The notes: generated from the letters alone by a model not told the origin. Positions 16,202 to 24,900 are shown, counted from the stretch's first letter. The stretch: 64,000 nucleotides of DNA from JANSWP01 sp041941305 (GCA_041941305.1 JBGTQJ010000002.1:62001-126000); one strand, 5' to 3'. Numbers and translations: made by a program.

Positions 16202-16783
16202 TTAGAATAATTCAATAGCTTGTAAGTCCAATAAGGCGAAAAAACAAACTGTGCATGCCGAAACGTCTCCCAATGCATTGTTGGCATTTGCATATCGAGT
16301 ACCAAATACTTTTGCATGTACCTCTTGCAGTGTAGGCCATTTGTAGCCCCCTATTTTACTTGGCAATTTGCAATACCAGGTTGCTTCTTGCATTAAACAG
16401 TATTTATCGCTTGCTCCCAATGTATGAGCAATGCCTTTTCTATGAAATTCGGATGAGACCACGCCTTCGTTGAATTTCATGTTGTGAGAAATGACATATT
16501 CTGCATTATTAACAGCATCTTTAAATCTCAATAATGCCTCTTTTAGTGGTACTCCCTTATCCAAAGCTTCTGCATGAGTAACTTGGTTTTGTTGCTCTAT
16601 AGCAACTGGAATCTCAAAACCCTCAGGCTTGATGATATCATCTGAAGAATCAATCAGTTCCCGGTCTTTGTTATAAACCAGCCAGGAAAGATGCATCATT
16701 CTTGGCCAATTGAAAGGATCATCCACTGCCCCTTTCCAGCTTTTGGGTTTTCCGATTGCCGAAGTGTCAAAAAAGAGATACAT
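16202..16783 (-). CDS. DEDDh exonuclease homologue, probably catalytically inactive
   Basis: The 193-residue product follows the DnaQ/RNase T-type fold along its whole length (FFDT, WPRMMHLSWLVY, IKPEGFEIP, ISHNMKF, GYKWPTLQEVHAKVFG, NNALGDV). In active relatives the catalytic set is D-x-E, FD, H and D. Here D6 and D173 are retained but the Glu is Ser8, the second Asp is Asn105 and the general-base His is Asn168, so three of five positions are lost. The reading frame is intact and the rest of the fold is well kept, which argues for a retained non-nuclease role rather than decay. It lies between hemC (23-bp gap) and hemD (31-bp gap), so it is expected to be co-expressed with them. Confidence 0.85.
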   Translation of the reverse strand: MYLFFDTSAIGKPKSWKGAVDDPFNWPRMMHLSWLVYNKDRELIDSSDDIIKPEGFEIPVAIEQQNQVTHAEALDKGVPLKEALLRFKDAVNNAEYVISHNMKFNEGVVSSEFHRKGIAHTLGASDKYCLMQEATWYCKLPSKIGGYKWPTLQEVHAKVFGTRYANANNALGDVSACTVCFFALLDLQAIELF

Positions 16784-16806
16784 AATAGTGATTGTTTCTT
16801 TGAAGA

Positions 16807-17703
16807 TTAAGAATTTAGTTTTTCTACAACTGATTCAGCCAATTCATGACTTGTACTACTCGATAATCGAACTTTCTTCACTGGAGAATCCCAGGTTTTT
16901 GCTATCGCAGCCCATACATGATAGTTATTCATCTGATCTCGTTCACAATATACCCCAAGTGGCATATGACAACCTCCTTCCATCAATTTCAAAACTTTTC
17001 GCTCAATATTTGTCCTTGCGGAAACTTCAGGATGATGCAATTGCTTTAAAATGCGACGAGTTGTCATATCATCCTCACAGGTTTGATAAGCCAAAACCCC
17101 TTGAGCAGGTGCAGGAACAAATTCTTTAGGATTCAATTTTATGATTTCAAATTCAGATAAATCCATTTCTAAGCGACTCACCCCCGCTGCGGCCAAAAGA
17201 ATGGCATCAAAATCTCCTTTTCGCAATTTCTCCAACCTGGTAGGTACATTTCCTCGAATGTCTTTCATTTGCAAATCATTTCGAAAATGACGCATCTGTG
17301 CTTTCCGACGAGCAGAAGAAGTTCCTACAATAGCTTTTTCTGGCAATTTCAATAATTGTCCCTCTGTTAAAACCGCCTTTCGAATAATCAGCCAATCCGC
17401 TGGATTTTCTCGATACGATACCGCTGTAATTGCTAAGCCTTCTGGAGATTCCGTTGGTAGATCCTTCATAGAGTGCACTGCCATATCGATATCTCCTCTC
17501 AAAAGACTGTCTTCTATTTCCTTTGTAAAAAATCCTTTTCCTTCAATTTTATCAAAACTCAGGTGCTGGATTTTGTCTCCTTTTGTTTTAATAATAACCA
17601 ACTCAACTTCTACTCCTAAGGCTTCTAATATATCTTTAGTGAAATTGGCTTGCCATAGCGCTAGTCGGCTACCTCTGGTCCCTATTTTTAGTTTTTGATT
17701 CAA
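16807..17703 (-). CDS. hemC: Porphobilinogen deaminase (hydroxymethylbilane synthase)
   Basis: HemC polymerises four porphobilinogens into hydroxymethylbilane in the cytosol. The 298-residue protein has the N-terminal IGTRGSRLALWQ, the catalytic-loop region HSMKDLPTE, GTSSARRKAQ, RGNVPTRLEKL, ILAAAG.SRL, the APAQGVLA motif and the dipyrromethane-cofactor Cys in MEGGCHMPLG (about residue 244; E. coli Cys242). All are intact. It heads the run hemC - exonuclease homologue - hemD and has a TACATTTG -7 box at 17743-17750 on the minus strand. Confidence 0.96.
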   Translation of the reverse strand: MNQKLKIGTRGSRLALWQANFTKDILEALGVEVELVIIKTKGDKIQHLSFDKIEGKGFFTKEIEDSLLRGDIDMAVHSMKDLPTESPEGLAITAVSYRENPADWLIIRKAVLTEGQLLKLPEKAIVGTSSARRKAQMRHFRNDLQMKDIRGNVPTRLEKLRKGDFDAILLAAAGVSRLEMDLSEFEIIKLNPKEFVPAPAQGVLAYQTCEDDMTTRRILKQLHHPEVSARTNIERKVLKLMEGGCHMPLGVYCERDQMNNYHVWAAIAKTWDSPVKKVRLSSSTSHELAESVVEKLNS

Positions 17704-17742
17704 TTCTTTTTAGTTGATGGCAATGAAATATTTTTAATGTTG

Positions 17743-17750
17743 CAAATGTA
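17743..17750 (-). promoter_or_regulatory. -7 box of the hemC operon
   Basis: The minus strand reads TACATTTG, identical to the -7 box of the tRNA-like RNA unit. It lies 40 bp upstream of the hemC ATG and just after the stop of the VanX-like gene. No -33 TTTG was found at the usual distance. Confidence 0.5.
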
Positions 17751-17766
17751 GTGAAAGGTAGAAAAA

Positions 17767-18468
17767 TCATTCAGCTCCTTCCGGGCACTCCCATAAAAAA
17801 TCTGAAATTGGAAATTCTTTTATCTGATAGGAAAAATGCCACCATTCTGTTTTGATGGGATTCAAGCCAACTCTTCTCATCGTTCTTCTAAGAATCCGGC
17901 GATTGTTGATAATTGAATCTGGTAAATCTTTGTAGTATTGATAGGCTTTTTCTCCAAAAAAATCAAAAGGAGTTCCCATTTCCAACTCTTCCCCTTCTTC
18001 ATTTACAAGTGTTACATCCACGGCAACTCCTCTGTTGTGCATGGATCCTCTTTCAGGATTGGAAACGTATCTGGGATCAGGAATTTTGTCCCATAACTTT
18101 TGTTGAATGGGTCGGGGACGATAACAATCATACATTTTCAAACCAAGACCTCTTTTTTTCAAAATTTGCTGCGCTTCAGACATGGCAGTTGCTACTTCGG
18201 GGCGGAGAAAACAACGTGGACAATCGTACATCTTTTCCAAAACAAAGTTATTTGCAGTCGCATATCTCAAATCCAGAATAATAGAGGTATCCACATCTGT
18301 TAAATCTCGCCACTGAGAGGTATCGTAATCATAAGTTTTTTGAGCAGAACTGTGGATAATAGACTTTTCTACTACAGCAGACGATGATTCATTATCTGAG
18401 GCAGCTTCTTTTTCTGAATTACAGGAAAGGAAAAAAACTAAACAAGAAAATAGGGTTATTCTATTCAT
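17767..18468 (-). CDS. D-alanyl-D-alanine dipeptidase, VanX/DdpX-like lipoprotein
   Basis: The 233-residue product has a lipoprotein leader (VFFLSC, Cys16) and a peptidase M15D domain. The YRP motif (YDCYRPRPIQQKLW), the zinc ligands in SMHNRGVAVDVTL (His and Asp, about 144 and 151) and the EWWHF motif (catalytic Glu and zinc His, about 208-211) are all present. VanX-type enzymes cleave the D-Ala-D-Ala dipeptide. In species without a van cluster, as here, the likely role is recovery of D-Ala from wall turnover in the periplasm, and vancomycin resistance should not be inferred. A stand-alone TGTGGATAA DnaA-box-like 9-mer near 18352 inside the gene is probably chance. Confidence 0.9.
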   Translation of the reverse strand: MNRITLFSCLVFFLSCNSEKEAASDNESSSAVVEKSIIHSSAQKTYDYDTSQWRDLTDVDTSIILDLRYATANNFVLEKMYDCPRCFLRPEVATAMSEAQQILKKRGLGLKMYDCYRPRPIQQKLWDKIPDPRYVSNPERGSMHNRGVAVDVTLVNEEGEELEMGTPFDFFGEKAYQYYKDLPDSIINNRRILRRTMRRVGLNPIKTEWWHFSYQIKEFPISDFLWECPEGAE

Positions 18469-18536
18469 TTAAATAAAAAATTGAAAATCAATTGTTTAAA
18501 ATAGATTTTCTGGCAAAATAATCTGAGTCATTCATT

Positions 18537-18567
18537 TTTGGCTGAAACGGAAATGAAACTAAATTTG
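18537..18567 (+). promoter_or_regulatory. Promoter of the glycosyltransferase / NRAMP operon
   Basis: TTTG (18537-18540), 19 bp, then TAAATTTG (18560-18567) gives a complete Bacteroidetes -33/-7 pair. Transcription would start about 13 nt before the ATG at 18587. Confidence 0.65.
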
Positions 18568-18586
18568 CACAAATTTACGATTAAGA

Positions 18587-20179
18587 ATGACCAATGCCTT
18601 AAAGCGCATTTTTTATCGAACAAATCGGCTCTATTTGATAGCCGTAGTTTTACTGTTTCCAGCCCTCTTGATTCATTTAGGGATGATGGCTTTTATAGAT
18701 GATGAGGGCATTCGTTCACTAGTTGCTTTGGAAATGAAAATTTCTGGCAATTACATCACTCCGACCCTTTTTGGAGAATATTATTACAACAAACCACCTC
18801 TTTACAATTGGATACTCCTCGTCTTTTTTGAAATTACAGGTCTTGTAAATGAATTAACTGCCCGCCTTCCAACAATCTTCTTTTTATTACTGTATGCAGG
18901 AACTGTTTTCTATTTTTTCAAAAAACATTTTTCTACAAAAATTGCTTTTCTAAATGCCTTCGCTCTCATCACCTGTGGTAGAATCCTTTTTTGGGATTCA
19001 ATGCTTGGCTTGATAGACATCTGTTTTTCCTGGGTAATCTTTACCATGTTCATGGTCATCTATCATTCTTTCCAGAAAAAACAGCTCTACAAACTCTTTG
19101 GCTGGGCATATTTTCTCGCCGCAATTGGTTTTCTATTAAAAGGATTGCCCTCAATTGTCTTTTTAGGGACTACACTTCTGGCTTATTTTATTTTTCAAAA
19201 AGAATTCAAACGGCTATTCTCTTTCCAGCATTTTATCGGAATTATCATTTTTTTGTCAATCATTGGCGGCTACTACTTTGCCTATCATCAGTACAATTCC
19301 CTTGATAATATTTTTTCCACTCTTTTCGAAGAATCCTCCAAGCGAACATTTGTAAAACATGGATGGAAGGAAACTGTTTTACATCTATTTACTTTTCCTT
19401 TCGAAATGGTCTACCATTTCCTGCCCTGGTCATTTCTAATCATTTATTTCTTTAAAAAAGAGGCTTATACCTTCATTCGAAAAAATCCTTTTATCGCCTA
19501 TAATTTACTAATTTTTCTTGCAACCATCATCGTATACTGGACTTCTGTAGAAGTTTATCCCCGCTATTTATTGATGCATGCCCCTTTGATATTCTCAGTT
19601 ACCATTTTTCTTCATTTCGAAAACAAAAAAGAAAGTTCCTTTTTATTCAAGATCATAAATAATGGCTTCTACTTACTTCTGATCATTGCTGCCTTTGCGA
19701 CCATATCTCCTCTCTTTTTACCAGAAACGAAAGATACACCTTTTCTCTTTCCAAAAGTGTTTGTCCTTGTTTTGGCTTTGGTGGCTTTAGTTTACCTTTA
19801 CCGCCAGCTTAAGACAGATTCCTTGGTTATTCTGGTTTTGGCATTATTGATCATTAGAATAGGATTCAATTGGTTTATTTTACCCAATCGAATGGAAATC
19901 GAGTGGAGTACTCAAGTAAGGACCTCTTCAATTGAAGTTGGGCAAAAATTTCACCCCATATACAGCTATAAAGGAAGTTTTGGGCTTCAACCCGCCAACG
20001 GATTTTACCTGACTAGAGAATCTGGAAATATTCTCTTTAGAGAAACAGAAAAATTAAAGCCAGGTGCTTTCTATTTAATTAATCCCATTTATTACAAAGA
20101 AGAACTCGATTATGATAAAGTTGGAGAATTGAAATTGATGTACCAAAAAACCATTCTTGATGTTGGAAAAGTAAAATGA
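18587..20179 (+). CDS. Glycosyltransferase family 39 / ArnT-like membrane protein
   Basis: The 530-residue protein has about eleven membrane helices with the GT-C signature after the first: acidic DDEG (about residues 39-42) and then FGEYYYNKPPLYNWI, followed by LTARLPT. This is the pattern of the PMT/ArnT (GT83/GT39) family, which moves sugars from polyprenyl-phosphate donors to acceptors at the periplasmic face of the inner membrane. The next gene is a polyprenyl-phosphate glycosyltransferase (14 bp away) that could make its donor. The acceptor (lipid A, protein or glycan) cannot be deduced. Confidence 0.85.
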   Translation: MTNALKRIFYRTNRLYLIAVVLLFPALLIHLGMMAFIDDEGIRSLVALEMKISGNYITPTLFGEYYYNKPPLYNWILLVFFEITGLVNELTARLPTIFFLLLYAGTVFYFFKKHFSTKIAFLNAFALITCGRILFWDSMLGLIDICFSWVIFTMFMVIYHSFQKKQLYKLFGWAYFLAAIGFLLKGLPSIVFLGTTLLAYFIFQKEFKRLFSFQHFIGIIIFLSIIGGYYFAYHQYNSLDNIFSTLFEESSKRTFVKHGWKETVLHLFTFPFEMVYHFLPWSFLIIYFFKKEAYTFIRKNPFIAYNLLIFLATIIVYWTSVEVYPRYLLMHAPLIFSVTIFLHFENKKESSFLFKIINNGFYLLLIIAAFATISPLFLPETKDTPFLFPKVFVLVLALVALVYLYRQLKTDSLVILVLALLIIRIGFNWFILPNRMEIEWSTQVRTSSIEVGQKFHPIYSYKGSFGLQPANGFYLTRESGNILFRETEKLKPGAFYLINPIYYKEELDYDKVGELKLMYQKTILDVGKVK

Positions 20180-20192
20180 CTAAATCCATTTC

Positions 20193-21146
20193 ATGCAAAT
20201 AAAATTATCAATCGTCGTAGCTGTTTATAATGAAGAATTGAATGTCAAGCCTTTGATTGATCAAATCACAGAGGCACTGGATGGATATGATTACGAAATC
20301 ATTTTTGTAGACGACGGCTCTAAAGATGATACTGTAAAGAATTTAAAATCTATATTGCACAAATCTCTTACCACCATTGAGTTAAGAAAAAATTATGGAC
20401 AGAGTCTGGCTTTGATGGCAGGTATTGACCAGGCAAAAGGAGATTACATTATAACTTTAGATGGGGACTTGCAAAACGACCCTTCTGACATTCCAATGAT
20501 GCTGAAATTGGCTCAGGAAGGAGACTGGGATTTGGTGGCAGGTATTCGTAAAAAGAGACAGGATGGAATGTTATTGCGCAAAATACCAAGCAAAATAGCC
20601 AATTGGATTATTCGACAAGCATCTGGTGTAAAAATGAAAGACTATGGTTGCGCCTTAAAAGTTTTCAAAAGTGAGATTGCAAAAGACCTGGGGCTATATG
20701 GGGAGTTACATCGGTTTATTCCAGTTCTGGCCGTTTTGGAAGGCGCAAAAATCACCCAAGTTGAAGTCAAACACCATTCTCGAAAATTTGGAAAATCAAA
20801 ATATGGGCTCAATCGAACCTTCAAGGTCATTAGCGATTTAATGCTGATGCTATTTTTTAAAAAATACCTCCAACGCCCTATGCACCTTTTTGGAAATGCA
20901 GGTCTGGGTCTTTTTGCAATAGGTGCTATAATTAACCTTTATCTTGGTTGGCTTAAAATTATTGAAGGACAAGATATTTGGGGTAAACCCCTTTTACTAT
21001 TGGGAATGATGCTCGTCTTAGGAGGCATCCAATTAATTACAATTGGCATTGTGGTGGAAATTATGATGCGCACTTATTTTGAATCTCAACAAAAGCGCCC
21101 TTATAAAATCAGACGAATTTTTGAAAACCATCAAAACAAAACCTAG
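20193..21146 (+). CDS. GT2 polyprenyl-phosphate glycosyltransferase (DPM1/GtrB-like)
   Basis: The 317-residue protein has a GT-A domain with SIVVAVYNEELN, the nucleotide-binding VDDGSKDDT, the LRKNYGQS segment, the metal motif DGDLQNDP and KMKDYGCALKVF, followed by two C-terminal membrane helices (about 225-250 and 265-285). This is the layout of DPM1/GtrB/ArnC enzymes, which load a sugar from a nucleotide donor onto undecaprenyl phosphate at the inner face of the membrane. It is paired with the GT39 gene upstream, so together they probably form a donor-synthesis and transfer module. The NRAMP gene starts 3 bp after its stop. Confidence 0.9.
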   Translation: MQIKLSIVVAVYNEELNVKPLIDQITEALDGYDYEIIFVDDGSKDDTVKNLKSILHKSLTTIELRKNYGQSLALMAGIDQAKGDYIITLDGDLQNDPSDIPMMLKLAQEGDWDLVAGIRKKRQDGMLLRKIPSKIANWIIRQASGVKMKDYGCALKVFKSEIAKDLGLYGELHRFIPVLAVLEGAKITQVEVKHHSRKFGKSKYGLNRTFKVISDLMLMLFFKKYLQRPMHLFGNAGLGLFAIGAIINLYLGWLKIIEGQDIWGKPLLLLGMMLVLGGIQLITIGIVVEIMMRTYFESQQKRPYKIRRIFENHQNKT

Positions 21147-21149
21147 AAA

Positions 21150-22448
21150 ATGCCCAAACTCGTCAATTTAAAAAACAACCTTCTAAGTGTCCTTTTTTGG
21201 TCGATTATCGCTGCCGCATTTATTGGTCCAGGCACGGTGACCACAGCTTCAAAAGCTGGGGCAAGTTTTGGTTTGGGCTTACTCTGGGCACTTGTTTTTT
21301 CAATTATTGCCACAGTTGTTTTGCAAGAAGCAGCTGCACGAATCACAATTGCTTCTGGAAAGAGTTTAGGAGAGATTATCCGATTAAAATATCATGGTGA
21401 TTCTAATCAACGGTTAAAAATCATCATATTTCTTGCTGTTGCATTTGGCTGTGCTGCTTATCAAGCAGGAAATATGTTGGGCGCTATTTCTGGGATTGAT
21501 TTAGTATCGGATTTGAACTTGAAGGTTTGGACGCTAGTATTGGGCTTGATTTGCGCAATCTTATTATGGATAGGCAATTTGAAAATTATTGCCAACACTT
21601 TGGGTTTGATAGTTGCATTGATGGGAGCTGCCTTTATTTATGTCGCTTTTCAATCAGAAATTGGTCTGGGAGAAATTGTCACCAATGCCCTTATTCCAAA
21701 TTTCCCTGATGGTTCCTCTTTATTGATAATAGGTTTGATCGGGACGACTATTGTACCTTATAATCTCTTTCTAGCTTCCGGAATCAGTAAAGGGAAAAAT
21801 ATCCGGGATATGCGATTGGGCATTACCATTGCTGTAATAATCGGTGGTCTAATATCAATGGCAATAATGATGGCAGGAACTCAAGTGACTGGAGCATTCA
21901 GTTTTCAGGCTTTGGCTGATACTTTAGGAGATAAAATTGGTAATTGGGCAGCCATATTTTTTGGATTTGGATTATTTGCTGCAGGAATGAGTTCGTCCAT
22001 AACTTCCCCTTTGGCTGCAGCCATTACTGCCCGAAGTTTATTTGGTCAAGAAGATGAAAAGTGGTCTCCAAAGTCCAGGAATTTTAGAATGGTATGGGGA
22101 ATCATCTTATTAATTGGACTCGGTTTTGGCATTTCAGAAACCAAACCCATCCCTGCGATTATTTTGGCTCAAGCCATTAATGGAGCATTGTTACCCGTAG
22201 TCGCCATCTTTTTGATGCTCGCAGTAAATGACAAAGCACTTCTTACTGAAAAATATGTGAATTCCAGTTTGACAAATGTAATTATGCTATTAATAGTGGG
22301 TGTCACCAGTTTTCTTGGCATGAATAATTTTATGAAGGCTGTCATTACAACTTTCACAATTTCAGAGGCTTTTATTGGACCCAACATAGCCCTAGTCGTA
22401 ACTATTGTTCTGATAACCTGGTTAGGCTGGAAAGTCTTCAAAAAATGA
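21150..22448 (+). CDS. NRAMP-superfamily transporter with non-canonical metal site
   Basis: The 432-residue protein has about eleven membrane helices in the LeuT-like NRAMP arrangement. Canonical Mn/Fe transporters have DPGN in helix 1 and an MPH motif in helix 6. Here helix 1 reads FIGPGTVTTASKAG (G26-P27-G28-T29) and helix 6 reads GTTIVPYNLFLASG (about 197-210), so the metal-coordinating Asp, Asn and Met are all absent. The fold is kept but classic divalent transition-metal transport is doubtful; another cation such as Mg2+, or an organic substrate, is possible. It is tightly coupled to the GT2 gene (3-bp gap). A hairpin terminator overlaps the stop. Confidence 0.8.
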   Translation: MPKLVNLKNNLLSVLFWSIIAAAFIGPGTVTTASKAGASFGLGLLWALVFSIIATVVLQEAAARITIASGKSLGEIIRLKYHGDSNQRLKIIIFLAVAFGCAAYQAGNMLGAISGIDLVSDLNLKVWTLVLGLICAILLWIGNLKIIANTLGLIVALMGAAFIYVAFQSEIGLGEIVTNALIPNFPDGSSLLIIGLIGTTIVPYNLFLASGISKGKNIRDMRLGITIAVIIGGLISMAIMMAGTQVTGAFSFQALADTLGDKIGNWAAIFFGFGLFAAGMSSSITSPLAAAITARSLFGQEDEKWSPKSRNFRMVWGIILLIGLGFGISETKPIPAIILAQAINGALLPVVAIFLMLAVNDKALLTEKYVNSSLTNVIMLLIVGVTSFLGMNNFMKAVITTFTISEAFIGPNIALVVTIVLITWLGWKVFKK

Positions 22449-22485
22449 TGAGCGATAAAAAATGCTATTCATCACTCATCATTTT
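22442..22485 (+). terminator. Terminator of the glycosyltransferase / NRAMP operon
   Basis: An 11-bp perfect stem (22442-22452 with 22475-22485, aaaatgatgag/ctcatcatttt) spans the stop codon and ends in five T. The loop is long (22 nt). It may also end the minus-strand GlsB-like transcript. Confidence 0.55.
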
Positions 22486-22499
22486 TCATTCACAACATG

Positions 22500-22742
22500 T
22501 CATTTCTTAAAAAGGCCTGCAATAAATAAAATCACTACTGCTCCAATTGCTCCTGTCAAAATATCTCCTAAAGCCCCACTTGCAATTGAAACACCTAAGT
22601 ATCCCAACAAGTATTTTCCTGCGATACTTCCCACAATTCCAATAATGATATTACCGAGTAAGCCATAACCGGAGCCTCTCATGATTTGACCTGCCAACCA
22701 ACCAGCGACAGCTCCAATGATAATTATGTACAACCAAGACAT
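22500..22742 (-). CDS. GlsB/YeaQ/YmgE family small membrane protein
   Basis: From the internal Met at 22742 the product is 80 residues: MSWLYIIIIGAVAGWLAGQI, then GLLGNIIIGIVGSIAGKYLLG and a third helix with TGAIGAVVILFIAGLFKK. Three glycine-zipper-rich helices with this spacing define the transglycosylase-associated protein (GlsB/YeaQ/YmgE) family, often induced by stress. The open frame can be extended 16 codons upstream, but that part reads as hydrophobic filler and removes the family's usual MSW start, so 22742 is preferred. The function is not known beyond stress association. Confidence 0.88.
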   Translation of the reverse strand: MSWLYIIIIGAVAGWLAGQIMRGSGYGLLGNIIIGIVGSIAGKYLLGYLGVSIASGALGDILTGAIGAVVILFIAGLFKK

Positions 22743-22768
22743 AAGCTCAATTTTTGGTGATAAAAAGA

Positions 22769-22941
22769 AGAAGCTGTTAAAATTTAACACTTTCCATCAT
22801 ATGAGCGTCTTTTCCAGTCACATTTCAGCTATTTCTCGCCCCATAGCGCTGCTATGAAGCTCGAAATTCCCGATAGCTATCGGGGCATTTGACAGAAAAA
22901 TACTTCCCATATGAAGAAAAAGTTAAATCCTAACAGCTTCT
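22769..22941. repeat. Nested palindromic element 4 (MITE-like, long outer arms)
   Basis: The outer arms are long imperfect inverted repeats of about 38 bp (22769-22806 with 22903-22941), sharing agaagctgtta, atttaac and catatg in mirrored order. Inside are two small hairpins: catagc-gct-gctatg (22842-22856) and the perfect 16-bp palindrome cccgatagctatcggg (22869-22884). The element lies between the GlsB-like gene and the 23191 gene. From 22942 to 23190 nothing else was recognised. Confidence 0.65.
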
Positions 22942-23190
22942 AAAGAAACTAGAAAAAGGAGCAAAGAAGTGAAAAAACTTTCCTTGGTTCATTCGTCTTG
23001 TTTCGTTTTGTCTTGCGAAAGATAAGGAATAAAAAGAATTCTATCTTCTACCGTAATTTTAAGTCTCCCTCATGCACAATTGTATTCAGAAATCTACATT
23101 TCTAACAGACAATAGAAAAGATTGATTACTCAAAAATGATTTGTCCGAATGCTGTTAATAAAATAGGGGAGGATTGTTTTTTCAGAAAAA

Positions 23191-23430
23191 TTACTGAACA
23201 ACAATCGTTTTTACATTGAAAAAACGATGAGTATGTTTTGCCCTTTTGTAGGTCAATCGCTCTCCGTCAAAAGGCCATTCTTCAGGAACCAGCCTGTTTT
23301 CCTCTTCATAAGCTCTTCGATAATTGATGCCAGTTTTGATTTTTCTAAAAAGAAAATAACCGAAACTCAAAACACCTGCTATCAACAATGCCATAAAGAA
23401 AACCTTCGCAACAAAAAAGAACAAAATCAA
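23191..23430 (-). CDS. Small single-pass membrane protein of unknown function
   Basis: This 79-residue protein has one N-terminal membrane helix (about 4-27) followed by a basic and then acidic cytosolic segment (RKIKTGINYRRAYEEENRLVPEEWPFDGERLTYKRAKHTHRFFNV). The ordered, charge-rich tail and the 39-bp spacing to the upstream gene (23470-24900, same strand) make it a believable gene, probably the second of a two-gene operon. No family was recognised. The codon pattern is like that of its neighbours. Confidence 0.6.
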   Translation of the reverse strand: MILFFFVAKVFFMALLIAGVLSFGYFLFRKIKTGINYRRAYEEENRLVPEEWPFDGERLTYKRAKHTHRFFNVKTIVVQ

Positions 23431-23469
23431 CCCTATAGAAAGGGTAAAAAAGAACTTAAATGTAAGTTC

Positions 23470-24900
23470 TTAAGCCAACTCTTCCACTTTCTCCAAAATC
23501 CAGTTTTTATCAGCCAATGCTTTACAATTCAATATTTGATTCTTAGTTTTTACTATTGTCTTTTTGTCATAAGGAGCTATAGTAGAAAGCTTTTTTACAA
23601 ACCGCAAAACATTCAAATATTGTTGCCTTACTTCCTTGGAAATGAGTCGATTGCGTCTTAGGTAAATTCTAAAACTATCGATTAGAGAATCAAGTGCGAT
23701 ATCCTCCTCTAACTCAAAATATGTTTTCAATAGCATTAGTTTCCCACCTAGCGCATAGTCGAGATTTTTATATTCTACTTCCCTCAATTGCTCAATAACC
23801 TTTTCATATTGAAATTGCGAAAAATAGACTTTTGCCAAATTATAATTCAAAGCATTTTCCTGATTGATTTTTGGTAGTTTAGGTGTGTAATCAATAATAA
23901 AATCTTCTACCCAATCAAAGGCCTTAATATTCAATCCTACTGTAATGATATTCTTGTAGTGATGAGGTGGGAGGGCATTGTCTTCAAAAATCAACTCATT
24001 TTTAAGCGTACTTTGATACAACTCAAACAACTCGTGAAAATATTCGGAATGACCAAAATTGATTTTTTTGTCAATGCAAAAATTCTTCAAATGTGTATAG
24101 AGATTATTCAATTCCTCTTTTGGGAATACACTTCCACGTTCTTTTAAATATTCTTTTAACTCAAAAAAATGTCCCTCTTCATTGGAAAATTGTAACATTT
24201 GAATAACCAAAAAATAGGCTTTCACAGCAGGTTCTTTCAAAAAGGAGCTACCTTGTACATATTCCAAAAATTCAGGTAAAAAATGAATATTGGCTTCTTG
24301 AGATAAAAAGCTTTTGTAACCAAGCGCATCACTAAAATGTTTTAGCTTTTTGGAAATGTAAAAACAGTCAAGATGGTAGTCTGCTTTTTCCAGATTTTCA
24401 AAAGAGTTTGCTTTTGAGTATGCCAACTCTAAATGTTTATGCTGTTGACTTTCAGATATAAAACTAAAATAGTGTGCATCAGCGTTTTTCAAACCTAATT
24501 GTTGCTGCGTATTTTTTATTTGCCTTAAGACACCATCAAAATGTTTTTTCAATTTTGGATTATTTACTCCCCTCAGCAATTGAACTTGTTCTGATATTGC
24601 CTCATTTTTTAATTGTTGGTAAGCTAAAAAACTGTAAGCTAATTTGGTCAAATCAGAACACAGTCTTCTAAATTGAACATCATTGTATGTTTTTTTTCCA
24701 AAAAGCTTTTTCCAAAGCCCCAACTTACCCGGAATATTTTCCGTCTTACCAGATAGAAGAAAGTGTGGCATCAGGATATCAAAAAGGTTACTTAAATCCC
24801 CATTCTCGTTAAAGTAAGGAGAGTAGACAAATTTTTTAAACCGCGCGAGATCATGATTTGAAAAACTATCTAGTAAATTAGTTAATTTATTATTTAGCAA
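23470..24900 (-). CDS. Conserved hypothetical alpha-helical protein
   Basis: The 476-residue product has no signal peptide or membrane helix. It begins with LTNLLDSFSNHDLARFKKFVYSPYFNEN and continues as amphipathic helices of roughly TPR length (for example ALNYNLAKVYFSQFQYEKVIEQLREVEYKN at about 360-390). I recall similar proteins as uncharacterised in Saprospiria and Cytophagia but cannot name a family. A scaffold or adaptor role is possible. A minus-strand TAGATTTG -7 box lies at 24967-24974, and the small membrane protein gene follows. Confidence 0.75.
   Translation of the reverse strand: MLNNKLTNLLDSFSNHDLARFKKFVYSPYFNENGDLSNLFDILMPHFLLSGKTENIPGKLGLWKKLFGKKTYNDVQFRRLCSDLTKLAYSFLAYQQLKNEAISEQVQLLRGVNNPKLKKHFDGVLRQIKNTQQQLGLKNADAHYFSFISESQQHKHLELAYSKANSFENLEKADYHLDCFYISKKLKHFSDALGYKSFLSQEANIHFLPEFLEYVQGSSFLKEPAVKAYFLVIQMLQFSNEEGHFFELKEYLKERGSVFPKEELNNLYTHLKNFCIDKKINFGHSEYFHELFELYQSTLKNELIFEDNALPPHHYKNIITVGLNIKAFDWVEDFIIDYTPKLPKINQENALNYNLAKVYFSQFQYEKVIEQLREVEYKNLDYALGGKLMLLKTYFELEEDIALDSLIDSFRIYLRRNRLISKEVRQQYLNVLRFVKKLSTIAPYDKKTIVKTKNQILNCKALADKNWILEKVEELA

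Noticed and set aside
18352..18360. DnaA-box-like TGTGGATAA
   Set aside because: A single copy inside the VanX-like coding sequence, without clustering or an AT-rich unwinding element; not evidence of oriC.
17767..18468. Vancomycin resistance gene
   Set aside because: VanX-like enzymes without vanH/vanA neighbours are common wall-turnover dipeptidases; no resistance cluster is present.
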